In this document: one piece after another, positions 41,112 to 50,201 of the stretch | How the letters are laid out: every line of letters starts with the position of its first letter | Numbering within the stretch: position 1 is the stretch's first letter | DNA from: an uncultured Lachnospiraceae bacterium | GTDB lineage: Bacteria; Bacillota_A; Clostridia; Lachnospirales; Lachnospiraceae | Length of the DNA stretch: 50,987 nucleotides | Assembly: GCA_902801585.1 (NCBI GenBank) | Contig: CADCIU010000011.1 | Coordinates: 1 to 50,987 of the forward strand | Reading direction: 5' to 3' | Notes under the pieces: generated by a model | What the model was told of the DNA's origin: nothing | Seen by the model: the letters and a program-made list of their open reading frames with translations, nothing else | Database searches by the model: none | Translations under genes and position numbers: made by a program

Positions 41112-42254
41112 ATGATCGAACCGGAAATGGCCCGCAGATTCATCGAGCAGGTCACGCAGTACACAGAATACAATATCAATATCATGGATGAGTCCGGCGT
41201 GATCATAGCCAGCAGGGATCCCAAGAGGGTCGGGACCTATCATGAAGTGGCCGACCGCATTATCCACGGAACGCAGGATATGATCGTGATCACCGACGAG
41301 AAGATGTTCCCCGGTGTGCTCCCGGGCATTAACATGGCGATCATACACGAGGGGCGCAGGGAGGGCGTTGTCGGCGTCACCGGCGACCCGGACAAGATCC
41401 ATGACGTGGCACTGATCACCCGGATGGCGATGGAAGCCATGCTGAAGTATGAGAAGCAGCAGGAGCAGATCCGCCTGAGGAGAAGCATGAAAGAGCACTT
41501 TATCAGTCTTTTGACCCAGTCGGAATTTGCCAGCGCGACGGAGATCCGCGGAATTGCCGGGCAGCTGGAATATGATGAATCCCGGGTACGTGTCCCCATT
41601 CTGTGCCGGATATACAGGGAAGCGAGCGATCCTCCAGAGCCCGAGCAGGTGTTGGAAGTTATGCGCCGGAGCCGCGGTCACTGGGTTCAGGATTTCAGCT
41701 ATGTCATGGATGAGACGCATCTGCTGGTCTTTAAGACCGTCAAGGTGGACGGCCGACGGAACATGGTGGATTATCGGGAAGAGATAGAAGACTATCTGGA
41801 AGACGTCCTGAAGTGGCTTAAGAGCAGGGATGTCCGGGCTGTGTTCTATGTGGGGACGCTGCAGAATTCCTTCTCGCAGTATTTCTATGCATACCGCCAC
41901 TGCAAATGGCTGGAATCCCACATGCGGCACCCGGGCGACATCGTGTTCTTTACGGATTACGTGAAGGAATATTTTCGCACGCTGACGCCGCGGCAGGAGC
42001 TGCACAGGATCTTCAATGTCTATGACAGCGAGACGCCCGACGAGAAGAAGCAGCAGTTTGTGGAGATGATCAAGGCGCTGGAAGAGACCAATTACAATCT
42101 GTCGGAAGCTGCGGGGAAGCTCTACATACACAAGAACACGCTGGTCTACAGATATAACCGAATGAAGGACTATCTGGGAGTCGATCCGCTTCTGAACATG
42201 GAGGGAAGGGAGTTTTTGGGGCTTCTTCTTATGTATCTCGCACAGAAGAGGTAG
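41112..42254 (+). CDS. cdaR: CdaR-type sugar-diacid regulator
   Basis: A 380-aa transcription regulator. The N-terminal 135 residues are a sugar-diacid recognition domain: VTQYTEYNINIMDESGVIIA, then HEVADRIIHG, PGVLPGINMAI and REGVVGVTGDP. The C-terminus has a PucR-type helix-turn-helix: NLSEAAGKLYIHKNTLVYRY. The family activates genes for glucarate, galactarate and glycerate use in response to the diacid or glycerate. Here it is directly upstream of glycerate kinase and a GntP-type permease, its probable targets. The ATG at 41112 follows CATGGAGGAAC. Confidence 0.9.
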   Translation: MIEPEMARRFIEQVTQYTEYNINIMDESGVIIASRDPKRVGTYHEVADRIIHGTQDMIVITDEKMFPGVLPGINMAIIHEGRREGVVGVTGDPDKIHDVALITRMAMEAMLKYEKQQEQIRLRRSMKEHFISLLTQSEFASATEIRGIAGQLEYDESRVRVPILCRIYREASDPPEPEQVLEVMRRSRGHWVQDFSYVMDETHLLVFKTVKVDGRRNMVDYREEIEDYLEDVLKWLKSRDVRAVFYVGTLQNSFSQYFYAYRHCKWLESHMRHPGDIVFFTDYVKEYFRTLTPRQELHRIFNVYDSETPDEKKQQFVEMIKALEETNYNLSEAAGKLYIHKNTLVYRYNRMKDYLGVDPLLNMEGREFLGLLLMYLAQKR

Positions 42255-42305
42255 AGGTGGCTTGATCCGGACACGGATTTGTATCAAGAATATTGGTCAA
42301 AATAC

Positions 42306-42355
42306 AGAACGTTCATTTTGTGTCAGAAACACAAAGATGGACGTTCTTTTTATAT
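42306..42355 (+). terminator. Terminator after cdaR
   Basis: AGAACGT-CAT-TTTGTGT pairs with ACACAAA-ATG-ACGTTCT with small bulges, followed by TTTTTAT. It separates the regulator from the glycerate kinase transcript. Confidence 0.75.
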
Positions 42356-42357
42356 TG

Positions 42358-42378
42358 CAGAAACCTTCGATATTTCTG
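42358..42378. promoter_or_regulatory. Dyad upstream of glycerate kinase, possible CdaR site
   Basis: CAGAAA-N9-TTTCTG lies just before a stretch with GATAAAATC that could serve as the -10 region of the glxK promoter. Assignment to CdaR is inference from location only. Confidence 0.3.
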
Positions 42379-42513
42379 AAAAACAGATAAAATCATAATC
42401 AGAAAAGACAAAGAGACGATGATCTCGCAATAATTCAGAAATCCAAGTTTCAATCAGTGGTGTTGGTCGAGCGAAAGAGGTTCGTACAACGAAACAAAAA
42501 AAGGAGGGCAAGA

Positions 42514-43653
42514 ATGAAGATTTTATTTGCATCAGATTCATTTAAGGGAACCGTATCCAGTGAGCAGACGGTAGAGCTTCTGACAAAAGCAGCGCACGAA
42601 GTGTTCGGACCCTGCGAGACGATCGGCGTTCCGGTTGCGGACGGCGGCGAAGGAACCACAGATGCTGTGATCCTGGCCAGGAAGGGCAGCAAAGTTTATG
42701 CAAATGTACATGGCCCTCTGATGGAGAGCGTGAGTGCTTATTACGGAAAGCTGAGTGACACAGAGGCAGTTCTGGAGATGGCGCAGGCATCCGGCCTTCC
42801 TATGGTACCCGAGGAGAAGAGGAATCCCCTCAATACCACGACATACGGGACCGGGGAACTGGTGAAAGCAGCCTTGGACGCGGGCTACACAGACATCTCG
42901 ATCGCGATCGGCGGTTCGGCAACCAACGATGGCGGAATGGGGTTTGCGAGCGCACTGGGAATCCGTTTCCTGGACGCGGACGGAAATGTTCTGGAAGGCA
43001 AAGGAAGTGAACTCGAGAAAGTGGCGCACATCGATATGAGCGGCCTCGATCCGATCGCAAAAAAGGCACACTTTACAGTCATGTGTGATGTCACGAACCC
43101 TCTCTGCGGAAAGGACGGCGCGACTTACACATTCGGGAAACAGAAGGGCGGCACGCCTGAGATCCTGGACCGCCTTGAAAAGGGTATGTGCAATTACAGG
43201 GATGTGATCATCAAAGAGTTCGGAGTCAATCCCGACGAGACGTCCGGAACCGGTGCGGCCGGCGGCCTGGGCGCAGCACTCAAGATCTTCCTGAACGCGG
43301 AAATGAAGTCCGGTATCGAGACCGTTCTGGACCTGATCGACTTTGACGCGCTCCTTAACGGTGTGGACCTGGTCGTTACGGGAGAGGGAAGAACGGACTG
43401 GCAGAGCTGTTTTGGAAAAGTGATGCAGGGTGTGGGAGACAGATCCAAGAAGCAAAATATCCCGGTCACAGCCCTCTGCGGCGGGCTCGGCAAAGGCTAC
43501 GACCAGATCTATGAGCACGGAATTGATTCCATTATGACGACGGTGGACGGCCCCATGCCGCTCTCAGAAGCCCTCGACAGGGCTGAGGAGCTCTACTACA
43601 AGGGCGCGGTCCGGATGTTCCGCATGATCGGTGCAGGTATGAAGCTGCGGTAA
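42514..43653 (+). CDS. glxK: Glycerate kinase (type I)
   Basis: It phosphorylates D-glycerate to 2- or 3-phosphoglycerate, feeding lower glycolysis. The 379-aa protein has family signatures: MKILFASDSFKGTVSSEQ, VPVADGGEGTTDA, LEMAQASGLPMV, AIGGSATNDGGMGFASALG and VVTGEGRTDWQS. The ATG at 42514 follows AAAAGGAGGG; upstream open frame is unsupported. It forms an operon with the permease 45 nt downstream, and the product enters glycolysis directly above the enolase step encoded elsewhere in this window. Confidence 0.95.
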   Translation: MKILFASDSFKGTVSSEQTVELLTKAAHEVFGPCETIGVPVADGGEGTTDAVILARKGSKVYANVHGPLMESVSAYYGKLSDTEAVLEMAQASGLPMVPEEKRNPLNTTTYGTGELVKAALDAGYTDISIAIGGSATNDGGMGFASALGIRFLDADGNVLEGKGSELEKVAHIDMSGLDPIAKKAHFTVMCDVTNPLCGKDGATYTFGKQKGGTPEILDRLEKGMCNYRDVIIKEFGVNPDETSGTGAAGGLGAALKIFLNAEMKSGIETVLDLIDFDALLNGVDLVVTGEGRTDWQSCFGKVMQGVGDRSKKQNIPVTALCGGLGKGYDQIYEHGIDSIMTTVDGPMPLSEALDRAEELYYKGAVRMFRMIGAGMKLR

Positions 43654-43698
43654 ATCAGATTTTTGGAATTTAAGAAAGGACTTAAGAAAGGATAGGGT

Positions 43699-44961
43699 AT
43701 GGAAGCTCAATTTACTACTTTGGGAGCTATTGTCGGACTTGTTATTGCGATTGTGCTGATCATTAAAAAAGTGCAGCCCGCTTACAGCCTGATCCTCGGC
43801 GCACTGATCGGCGGCCTGATTGGCGGCGGCGGACTTACAGATACAGTAAGCACCATGGTGAGCGGTGCGGGATCGATGATGTCGTCTGTCCTGCGCATCC
43901 TGACCAGCGGTATTTTGGCAGGAGCCCTGATCAAGACGGGCTCTGCGGAGAAAATTGCGGAGACGATCGTAGAAAAGCTCGGTGAAAAAAGAGCGGTCGC
44001 CGCAATTGCTATTGCAACGATGATCATCTGCGCGGTAGGCGTGTTTGTCGACATCTCGGTTATTACTGTTGCGCCTATCGCGCTGGCGATCGGAAAGAGG
44101 GCCGGCCTGTCCAAGAGCGGCATCCTTGTCGCGATGATCGGCGGCGGCAAAGCGGGAAATATCATCTCGCCCAACCCTAATACGATCGCGGTCTCTGAGG
44201 CTTTTTCCCAGGATCTCACAGCGGTCATGATGAGAAATCTCATCCCTGCGCTGTGTGCGCTTGCTATGACGATTTTCCTCGCGTCCATGCTGGTGAAGAA
44301 GAGCGGCGATGAGATCACCGCCGCAGATATGGAAAGCTCCGGAACAAAGAATCTGCCCGGATTCGGAGCGGCAGTCCTTGGCCCGGTAGTCGTTATTGTT
44401 ATGCTGGCGCTTCGTCCCATCGCCGGGATCGCGATCGATCCTCTGATCGCGCTTCCTGTGGGAGGATTTGTGAGCATGATCGCCACCGGCAAGGTGAAGC
44501 ACTGTGTAGAGTATATGGAATTCGGACTCAGCAAAGTTGTGGGCGTATCGATTCTTTTGATCGGTACAGGCACGATCGCCGGCATCATCAAGGCGTCCGC
44601 GCTGCAGTATGATGTGACCAATATTCTGGAAGCAATGAATATGCCTGCATTCGTGCTGGCCCCTCTGGCCGGAATCCTGATGGCGGCTGCGACAGCGTCG
44701 ACGACGGCAGGAGCTACAGTGGCGGCTCAGACGTTTGCGCCCACGCTTCTTTCCAACGGTGTGTCGGCTCTGGCAGCGGCGGCAATGATCCATGCAGGGG
44801 CAACTGTTCTTGACTCTCTGCCCCACGGCTCTTTCTTCCATGCGACCGGCGGCGCGGTCAATATGTCCATCAGCGATCGTATGAAGCTGATTCCCTATGA
44901 GGCGGCGATCGGACTGACCAGTACTGTTGTGGCGGTGGTTATGTATTTGATCCTCCATTAA
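43699..44961 (+). CDS. GntP-family permease (probable glycerate/gluconate importer)
   Basis: A 420-aa integral membrane protein with about 12 hydrophobic helices in the gluconate permease pattern: ALIGGLIGGGGLTDTVS, ILTSGILAGALIKTGSAEKI, IAPIALAIGKRAGLSK-type segments and GGGKAGNIISPNPNTIAVSE. The last is a highly conserved GntP loop. The C-terminal ATASTTAGATVAAQTF and LPHGSFFHATGGAV also fit. Pairing with glycerate kinase and CdaR makes glycerate the best guess for the substrate. The ATG at 43699 follows AAGAAAGGATAGGG. Confidence 0.88.
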   Translation: MEAQFTTLGAIVGLVIAIVLIIKKVQPAYSLILGALIGGLIGGGGLTDTVSTMVSGAGSMMSSVLRILTSGILAGALIKTGSAEKIAETIVEKLGEKRAVAAIAIATMIICAVGVFVDISVITVAPIALAIGKRAGLSKSGILVAMIGGGKAGNIISPNPNTIAVSEAFSQDLTAVMMRNLIPALCALAMTIFLASMLVKKSGDEITAADMESSGTKNLPGFGAAVLGPVVVIVMLALRPIAGIAIDPLIALPVGGFVSMIATGKVKHCVEYMEFGLSKVVGVSILLIGTGTIAGIIKASALQYDVTNILEAMNMPAFVLAPLAGILMAAATASTTAGATVAAQTFAPTLLSNGVSALAAAAMIHAGATVLDSLPHGSFFHATGGAVNMSISDRMKLIPYEAAIGLTSTVVAVVMYLILH

Positions 44962-44967
44962 GACGGA

Positions 44968-45147
44968 GGTGTTAAGGGGACGGTTCTTGGTGTCAAGGGG
45001 ACGGTTCTTCAGGTGTCAAGGGGACGGTTCTTCTGACAACTTTTTCTCAAAAAGTTGTCAGAAGAACCGTCCCCTTGACACCAAGAACCGTCCCCCTTGA
45101 CACCAGACAAACGTCTGGAAGGAGACAGAGAACCGTCCCCTGTCTCC
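44968..45147. repeat. Nested long inverted repeat, copy 4 (complex)
   Basis: An inner perfect hairpin (45012-45045 with 45049-45082, 3-base loop) is flanked on the left by two more GGTGTCAAGGGGACGG-type half units. On the right it is flanked by one more reverse half unit, a small GACAAACGTC dyad and a different unit, GGAGACAG-N-CTGTCTCC. It separates gntP from the convergent flavin reductase gene and probably blocks transcription both ways. Confidence 0.93.
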
Positions 45148-45148
45148 C

Positions 45149-45715
45149 TTATTTCTTAAGTTTCAGTCCATCCTTGAATGCATCGCCGACACGCTCAGCA
45201 ACCTTGTAATATCCATGTGTATACGGGTCAAAAGCGATCGCATTTACAAGCGACATATCGACCTTCCCATTATTTATGACACTCTCGTCAGCAGTGACAT
45301 TGACAACTCTGCCGATCACGCCGCATCCGTATTCATTGTCCTGATACTCGATGAACTCGCACTCCAGACACAAAGGGAATTCGTTAATGACGGGTGCGTC
45401 CACGTTTTCTGCCTTGCTTGCGGTCAGTCCGCTGCGCGCAAACTTGTCGGCGACCTTGTTGCCGGACTCCACTCCGAAATAATCCGCTTCCACGACGTGC
45501 GCGGCATCTGCGATACTCACGGTAAACGCGCCCCTCTTTTTGATATTGATCACGGTCTTATGGCTCTCAGTGAGATTGAGTGCGACCACATTCCTTTCCT
45601 GCATTGTGCCCCAGGCGGCGTTCATGACATTTACGGTGCCGTCCTCATTGTAGGTCGCGATCATAAGCACGGGCATAGGGAAGATACCTTCCGTGATGTT
45701 CAGTTTAGTTCTCAT
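45149..45715 (-). CDS. Flavin reductase-like FMN-binding protein
   Basis: A 188-aa protein of the flavin reductase domain (split-barrel FMN-binding) family. It has PMPVLMIATYNEDGTVNVMNAAWG, ALNLTESHKTVINIKKRGAFTV, DAPVINEFPLCLECEF and a C-terminal VNAIAFDPYTHGYY, a typical order. It likely uses FMN for a reduction reaction; the acceptor is unknown. The gene is divergent from an HxlR-type regulator, which is the common layout for redox or electrophile responses. The ATG at 45715 follows AAGAGGTAAT. Confidence 0.9.
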   Translation of the reverse strand: MRTKLNITEGIFPMPVLMIATYNEDGTVNVMNAAWGTMQERNVVALNLTESHKTVINIKKRGAFTVSIADAAHVVEADYFGVESGNKVADKFARSGLTASKAENVDAPVINEFPLCLECEFIEYQDNEYGCGVIGRVVNVTADESVINNGKVDMSLVNAIAFDPYTHGYYKVAERVGDAFKDGLKLKK

Positions 45716-45797
45716 AAAAATTACCTCTTTTATTACATGTGAGTTGACAAATAATTCTGATATGCCTTATATTCTAGGCGGCTATGCAGCAAAATCA

Positions 45798-45822
45798 AGT
45801 ACTATCAATTTTGAAAGGTACT
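45798..45822. promoter_or_regulatory. Inverted repeat between flavin reductase and hxlR-type gene
   Basis: AGTAC-N15-GTACT lies in the 126-bp divergent intergenic region, 20 bp before the regulator start. Spacing of about two helical turns centre-to-centre fits a winged-helix dimer, so it is a good candidate for the HxlR regulator's own operator. Confidence 0.45.
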
Positions 45823-45841
45823 GTCTTTGGAGAAAGTATAG

Positions 45842-46174
45842 ATGATAGGTAAGTATATAAAAGATGCCAATTTTGAGGACACAGGGTTCAGTTACACACT
45901 CTCGCTCATTTCAGGAAAGCACAAGATGGTGATCCTGTACTGTCTGATGGAGTTTGAAAAGGTGCGGTTCAATGAGCTGAAGAGGTATTTGAAGAACATT
46001 TCAGACAAGACGCTCAGCAGCAATTTGAAAGAACTGGAAGCGGACCGCCTGATCATCAGGACGGAGTATCCGCAAATCCCTCCCAAAGTTGAATACAGTC
46101 TGAGCGAGCGGGGAAAATCGCTGATGTCTGTATTGGATCAACTGTGCATATGGGGAGAGAACAACAGGATCTGA
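45842..46174 (+). CDS. HxlR-family transcriptional regulator
   Basis: A 110-aa winged-helix protein. The HxlR pattern is clear: YTLSLISGKHKMVILYCLM, RFNELKRYLKNISDKTLSSN (recognition helix), LKELEADRLIIRTEYPQIPP and KVEYSLSERG. It lacks the N-terminal Cys that many redox-sensing HxlR proteins use, though Cys residues occur in LYCLM and LCIWG. It presumably controls the divergent flavin reductase and perhaps the permease 25 nt downstream. The ATG at 45842 follows TTGGAGAAAG. Confidence 0.92.
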   Translation: MIGKYIKDANFEDTGFSYTLSLISGKHKMVILYCLMEFEKVRFNELKRYLKNISDKTLSSNLKELEADRLIIRTEYPQIPPKVEYSLSERGKSLMSVLDQLCIWGENNRI

Positions 46175-46199
46175 CGTTAGAATTACGGAGTAAACCTCA

Positions 46200-46979
46200 A
46201 TGATAATATCGATCATGATTGATACACTGCTTAAATACTGGCCGGTATTTCCGGCCGTTTTTGCTGCCGGGATCGTGGATGCGATCGCCGGCGGCGGGGG
46301 ACTGATCACCCTGCCCGTGTATATGCTGGTCGGTCTGCCGCCCCATGAGGCGATCGGGACCAATAAGATGAGTTCCTGCATGGGAACGACGACCGCGACT
46401 TACAGATTTGCCAGGGAGGGCTATATCAATTATCGGATGGCGGTATTCGCAGTGGTATTCGCGCTGGCAGGGTCTTATACAGGCGCTCATATCAGTCTGC
46501 TCATCAGCAACCGATTTTTCAAAATATTGATGCTTTTCATTCTCCCGGTCACAGCCTGGTTCGTATTGCGGACCAGAAACTTTGATGTGGAGAGGGAACC
46601 TTACAGTTTCAGAAAGACCTGCATCCTGAGCTGTGTGATCGCATTTGCGATCGGTGTTTATGACGGGTTCTACGGGCCGGGGACCGGCACTTTTTTGATC
46701 CTTCTCCTCACCTCATTGGCGCATCTGACGCTGAAGGAGGCCAACGGGCTCACGAAGGCCATCAACATGACGACCAATGTCACGTCGCTGGTGGTATTTC
46801 TCATAAACGGAACGGTGCTGATTCCGCTGGGACTAATGGCAGGACTTTGCAACATTGCCGGAAACTGGATCGGCGTCTCCTTCTTCGACAAAAAGGGAGG
46901 GGCGGTCGTCAAGCCGGTAATGCTGCTGGTGCTGACGGTCTTTCTTGTGAAGACGATCATGGAACTTACAGGGGCCTGA
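46200..46979 (+). CDS. TSUP (TauE/SafE) family permease
   Basis: A 259-aa membrane protein with about seven or eight helices. The two TSUP half motifs are present: FAAGIVDAIAGGGGLITLPV near the N-terminus with GTNKMSSCMGTTTATYRF, and FYGPGTGTFLILLLT with GLTKAINMTTNVTSLVVFL in the second half. The family exports or imports sulfite, sulfoacetate or related small anions; the substrate here is open. The ATG at 46200 follows GGAGTAAACC; a second ATG at 46215 is possible. Confidence 0.9.
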   Translation: MIISIMIDTLLKYWPVFPAVFAAGIVDAIAGGGGLITLPVYMLVGLPPHEAIGTNKMSSCMGTTTATYRFAREGYINYRMAVFAVVFALAGSYTGAHISLLISNRFFKILMLFILPVTAWFVLRTRNFDVEREPYSFRKTCILSCVIAFAIGVYDGFYGPGTGTFLILLLTSLAHLTLKEANGLTKAINMTTNVTSLVVFLINGTVLIPLGLMAGLCNIAGNWIGVSFFDKKGGAVVKPVMLLVLTVFLVKTIMELTGA

Positions 46980-47051
46980 CAAGATTCCAGAAACAAGAAT
47001 TCCAAAAAGAGGAAGCGCACAATCCGGTAAGGGACATCAGAGGTGTGTTGT

Positions 47052-47936
47052 ATGATATCAGAGAAGAATTATGACTATTCCATGGAGAGAAGGCTGCGGG
47101 AACTTGATCCTGTGCTCCACCGCAGATTCACGGACACGGTTTTCGGACTCCAGTTCATTTTGTCCAACTATAAGCTGCTCTTTCCGGCCTTTACTGACCA
47201 CACGGAGCTTCACTCCCTCAATGTCATCGACTTCTGCAATCATCTCATAGGGGACCAGATCGGTCTTATGAATGCAGATGAGATCTACACTCTTTTGACG
47301 GCTTGTTATTTCCACGATGTCGGGATGGGGATCTCGGAAAAGGATTACCGGGAATTTTCGCCCAAAATTGATTTTGGGCAGTATTTTGACACGCACAGCA
47401 GAGAGGACATCCCGCGGATCATCCGGGACTTTCACAATGAGTACTCCGGGTTATTTATCCGTAAATACGCGGAGTTTTTCGAGATTCCATCCAAGGAGCA
47501 CCTGTGGGCGATCATCGAGATCGCACGGGGACACAGAAAGACGCCGCTCTTGGACGAGCGGCAGTATCCGCCGGCGTTTGAGGTGCCGGGCGGCAGCACG
47601 ATCTGTCTGCCCTATCTGGCAGCGCTGATCCGCCTGTGTGACGAGATCGATGTCACTGCTTCGCGCAATTCCGCACTGCTCTACGACCTCGAGAGCTTTA
47701 CGGAGGAGACCAGTGTCCTTGAACACAAAAAGCATCAGGCTGTGAAAGAGCTTATTGTGTCACGCGATGCATTTATCATGGTCGTCATGACGCAGGAAGA
47801 AGACGTCATGGAAGGCCTCATCCGCATGAAGGAGAAGATGCAGCAGACTTTAGATGACTGCAGGCAGGCTGTGACTGGCCGCACACCCTTTGTCATCACG
47901 CAGGAGAAGGTGCTGATCCGGGAGACGTGCATCTGA
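47052..47936 (+). CDS. HD-domain protein
   Basis: A 294-aa soluble protein. H50 in TDHTELHS, the YFHDVG pair (His88-Asp89) and a later ARGHRKTPLL give the metal-binding pattern of an HD phosphohydrolase. TDHTELHSLNVID is typical of the HD domain that in other proteins precedes an Hsp90-like ATPase; that second domain is missing here, so this is a stand-alone HD module. The substrate is unknown. A GTG at 47043 is in frame, but the ATG at 47052 has the better spacing from AGAGGTG. It is 72 nt after the TSUP permease. Confidence 0.8.
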   Translation: MISEKNYDYSMERRLRELDPVLHRRFTDTVFGLQFILSNYKLLFPAFTDHTELHSLNVIDFCNHLIGDQIGLMNADEIYTLLTACYFHDVGMGISEKDYREFSPKIDFGQYFDTHSREDIPRIIRDFHNEYSGLFIRKYAEFFEIPSKEHLWAIIEIARGHRKTPLLDERQYPPAFEVPGGSTICLPYLAALIRLCDEIDVTASRNSALLYDLESFTEETSVLEHKKHQAVKELIVSRDAFIMVVMTQEEDVMEGLIRMKEKMQQTLDDCRQAVTGRTPFVITQEKVLIRETCI

Positions 47937-47970
47937 TGACGATATTCCTTGTGCGGATCCATGCCAATTC

Positions 47971-49305
47971 TCATCGTTTATTGGATCTGATCCAGATCTT
48001 CTGCTCCTGCGCGGCGCGGATCAGTTCATCCCGGAAATCGGGGTGCGCGATGCTGATCAGCATTTCCGCTCTTTCCCAAGTAGTGCGTCCGGTCAGGTTG
48101 ACGGCGCCGAATTCAGTGACAATAAAATAGCTCTGGCTGCGGGGATTTGTCACGATCTCTCCGTTAAAGTGCGGCAGGATCCGGGAACGGATCGTGCCGT
48201 CTTTTTCTTTGTAGGTTGAAGTCATGCAGATGAAGGCTTTTCCGCCGCGGCTCATTGCTGCCCCTGTCAGATAGTCCAGAGAGCCGCCGGTTCCGCTGAT
48301 GTGTCTAAGGCCCGCGCTCTCGGCGTTGACCTGCCCGTAGAGATCCACGGAGATGCAGCTGTTGATGGAAATCATGTTCTGATGTTTGGCGATCGTCTCG
48401 GCGGCGTTGACATACTCCAGCGGCTCAATGATGACGCCCGGATTGCGGTCCACCCAGTCATAGAGGGGACGGGATCCGAAGACCATACCGGTGACGCCTT
48501 TGTCCGGCTGGTAGGTTTTGCGGCGATTTGTGAGTTTGCCTGCTTTGAAAAGCTCGTAGTAGGCGTCACCGCAGAGCTCGGTGTGCATGCCCAGGTCCCG
48601 GGCATCGGATTTGGAGAGCCGGGATCCGATGACGCCCGGAAGCGTGCCGATCCCAAGCTGCAGCGTCGCGCCGCTTCGAATATAGGGGATAATGTGATCT
48701 GCGATCATGGTCTCGGCCTCGGAAGGTGGTGCGATCGGCAATTCCGGAAGCGGAGGGTGCTCGCCTTCCACAACGCAGTCGACTTCAGAGATATGGATGC
48801 TCTCGTCAAAGCCTCCATATATGTAAGGCAGATGCTCGTTGATCTCGAGGATCACGATGTCCGCGTCGCGCAGAATGCCTTTAGCAATGCCGGCCGCGCA
48901 GGAAAGGTTGAAGTAGCCGTGCCTGTCCATCGGAGTGGCGCACATCATCGCGACGTTCACATTCAGGAAATGGCGGTAGTAGGGCACCACATTCCTGAAG
49001 ATCATCGGGATATAATTGCACAGGCCTCTGTCGCAGAGTTTTCTCTCGTAAGCGGAGCAGTGCCAGCTGTTGTAAATGAAGTGCTCCCGCAGGGGGTCGC
49101 ATTCCGCAATTTCAACCGGGCCAAAAGCCAGATTGCCGCGGACTTTGACATCCGTGAGTTCATCGCGGCGGGAAGCCAGCGCTCTGTCGAGAAGAGTCGG
49201 GAAACAGACATTGGTGCCGTAGTCGACCCAGTCGCCGCTCTTTATATGGCGGACGGCTTGTTCCGGCGTTTTCAATTTGCGGCGGTATTCGTCGTAATAA
49301 TTCAT
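47971..49305 (-). CDS. Acetyl-CoA hydrolase/transferase family CoA-transferase
   Basis: A 444-aa family I-type CoA-transferase in the butyryl-CoA:acetate / 4-hydroxybutyrate CoA-transferase group. Features are [10 protein letters not shown] near the N-terminus, [13 protein letters not shown] (CoA-binding), HTELCGD with the catalytic Glu243, and [20 protein letters not shown]. The C-terminal [20 protein letters not shown] is shared across the group. The exact acyl donor cannot be read from sequence. The ATG at 49305 follows AAAAGGAGC. It is 34 nt downstream of the DeoR gene on the same strand. Confidence 0.88.
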   Translation of the reverse strand: MNYYDEYRRKLKTPEQAVRHIKSGDWVDYGTNVCFPTLLDRALASRRDELTDVKVRGNLAFGPVEIAECDPLREHFIYNSWHCSAYERKLCDRGLCNYIPMIFRNVVPYYRHFLNVNVAMMCATPMDRHGYFNLSCAAGIAKGILRDADIVILEINEHLPYIYGGFDESIHISEVDCVVEGEHPPLPELPIAPPSEAETMIADHIIPYIRSGATLQLGIGTLPGVIGSRLSKSDARDLGMHTELCGDAYYELFKAGKLTNRRKTYQPDKGVTGMVFGSRPLYDWVDRNPGVIIEPLEYVNAAETIAKHQNMISINSCISVDLYGQVNAESAGLRHISGTGGSLDYLTGAAMSRGGKAFICMTSTYKEKDGTIRSRILPHFNGEIVTNPRSQSYFIVTEFGAVNLTGRTTWERAEMLISIAHPDFRDELIRAAQEQKIWIRSNKR

Positions 49306-49339
49306 ATGGGTTTACGCTCCTTTTCATACCGTGTGCATA

Positions 49340-50095
49340 TCAACTGGACAGGACTTCTATTCCTCGGGCAGTAAGCTCGGTGACAATCTGCTCCTCAATA
49401 TTTTGATCCGTGATGACGGTCTTCACATGATCTTTCAGATTCAGCGGAACGGTGCCGTGTCTGTCAAATTTTTCGGATTCCGTCAGAACGATGACCTGGT
49501 CCGCCTGTCTAGCCATGTCGCGAACAGCCTGGGCGCGCATCTGGTCCTGATTGGTGAAGCCGGCTCTTGCGGACCAGCCGTCCACGCCTATGAAGAAGCG
49601 GTCGACCCAGAAATTCTCCGCGCACTGGCGCACCATAGGACCCACCATGACCTGGGCGTCCTGCTGGTAAATGCCGCCCAGAAGAATGATCTGGAAATCG
49701 GAGGAGCGGCGGATGTAATCGGCGATGAAAGCGCTGTTGGTGATAATTGTTATACCGGTGCGCAGTTCTGCCAATGTCGCGGCGAGAAGCGCACAGCAGC
49801 TGCCGCTTTCGATCATGATGGTGTCGCCGTCGTTAACTAATTCTGCCGCGCGCAGCGCGATCTTTCTCTTTTCTTCATAGTGATAGGCCAGGCGCCCTTT
49901 GATGTCATCTGCGCTGGAAAGGACAGCATAACCGTGCTCCCTGGTGATCAGACCTTGCGCCTCCATGGCGTCCAGATCTTTGCGGACTGTGACCTGGGAG
50001 ACGCCCAGATGCGCCGAGAGTTCGGCAACTTCCAGCTTCTTTTCTTTTATCAAAAGCGCCAGGATCTGACTGGTGCGGTCTTCTTTTCTGCGCAT
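49340..50095 (-). CDS. DeoR/GlpR-family transcriptional regulator
   Basis: A 251-aa repressor-type protein. The helix-turn-helix is LEVAELSAHLGVSQVTVRKDL (about 21-41), followed by LITREHGYAVL. The C-terminal sugar-phosphate-sensing domain shows VNDGDTIMIESGSCCALLA, ITNSAFIADYI, LLGGIYQQDAQVMVGP, and FIGVDGWSARAGF. It probably responds to a phosphorylated sugar or acid and controls the CoA-transferase gene downstream in its own operon. The ATG at 50095 follows TAGGAGGTTCC; TATAAT on the reverse strand at 50133-50138 is a likely -10 box. Confidence 0.93.
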   Translation of the reverse strand: MRRKEDRTSQILALLIKEKKLEVAELSAHLGVSQVTVRKDLDAMEAQGLITREHGYAVLSSADDIKGRLAYHYEEKRKIALRAAELVNDGDTIMIESGSCCALLAATLAELRTGITIITNSAFIADYIRRSSDFQIILLGGIYQQDAQVMVGPMVRQCAENFWVDRFFIGVDGWSARAGFTNQDQMRAQAVRDMARQADQVIVLTESEKFDRHGTVPLNLKDHVKTVITDQNIEEQIVTELTARGIEVLSS

Positions 50096-50201
50096 GGGGG
50101 AACCTCCTAGATGGGTTTTGTTTGTAATTTGAATTATAGCATATTTGCAGTGGAATTATGCGAATATTCTTACGTTCATAAGTAATAAGCGCCGGCAGGA
50201 C

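Noticed and set aside
41067..42287. 406-codon frame antisense to cdaR
   Set aside because: Shadow of the cdaR gene; its C-terminal end runs into the inverted repeat and it shows no domain.
43564..44958. 464-codon frame antisense to the GntP permease
   Set aside because: His/Arg-rich composition typical of the complement of a membrane-protein gene; no RBS and no recognisable domain.
30551..45147. CRISPR array formed by the AACCGTCCCC repeats
   Set aside because: The repeats are long hairpins scattered over 15 kb, without regular spacers and without cas genes.
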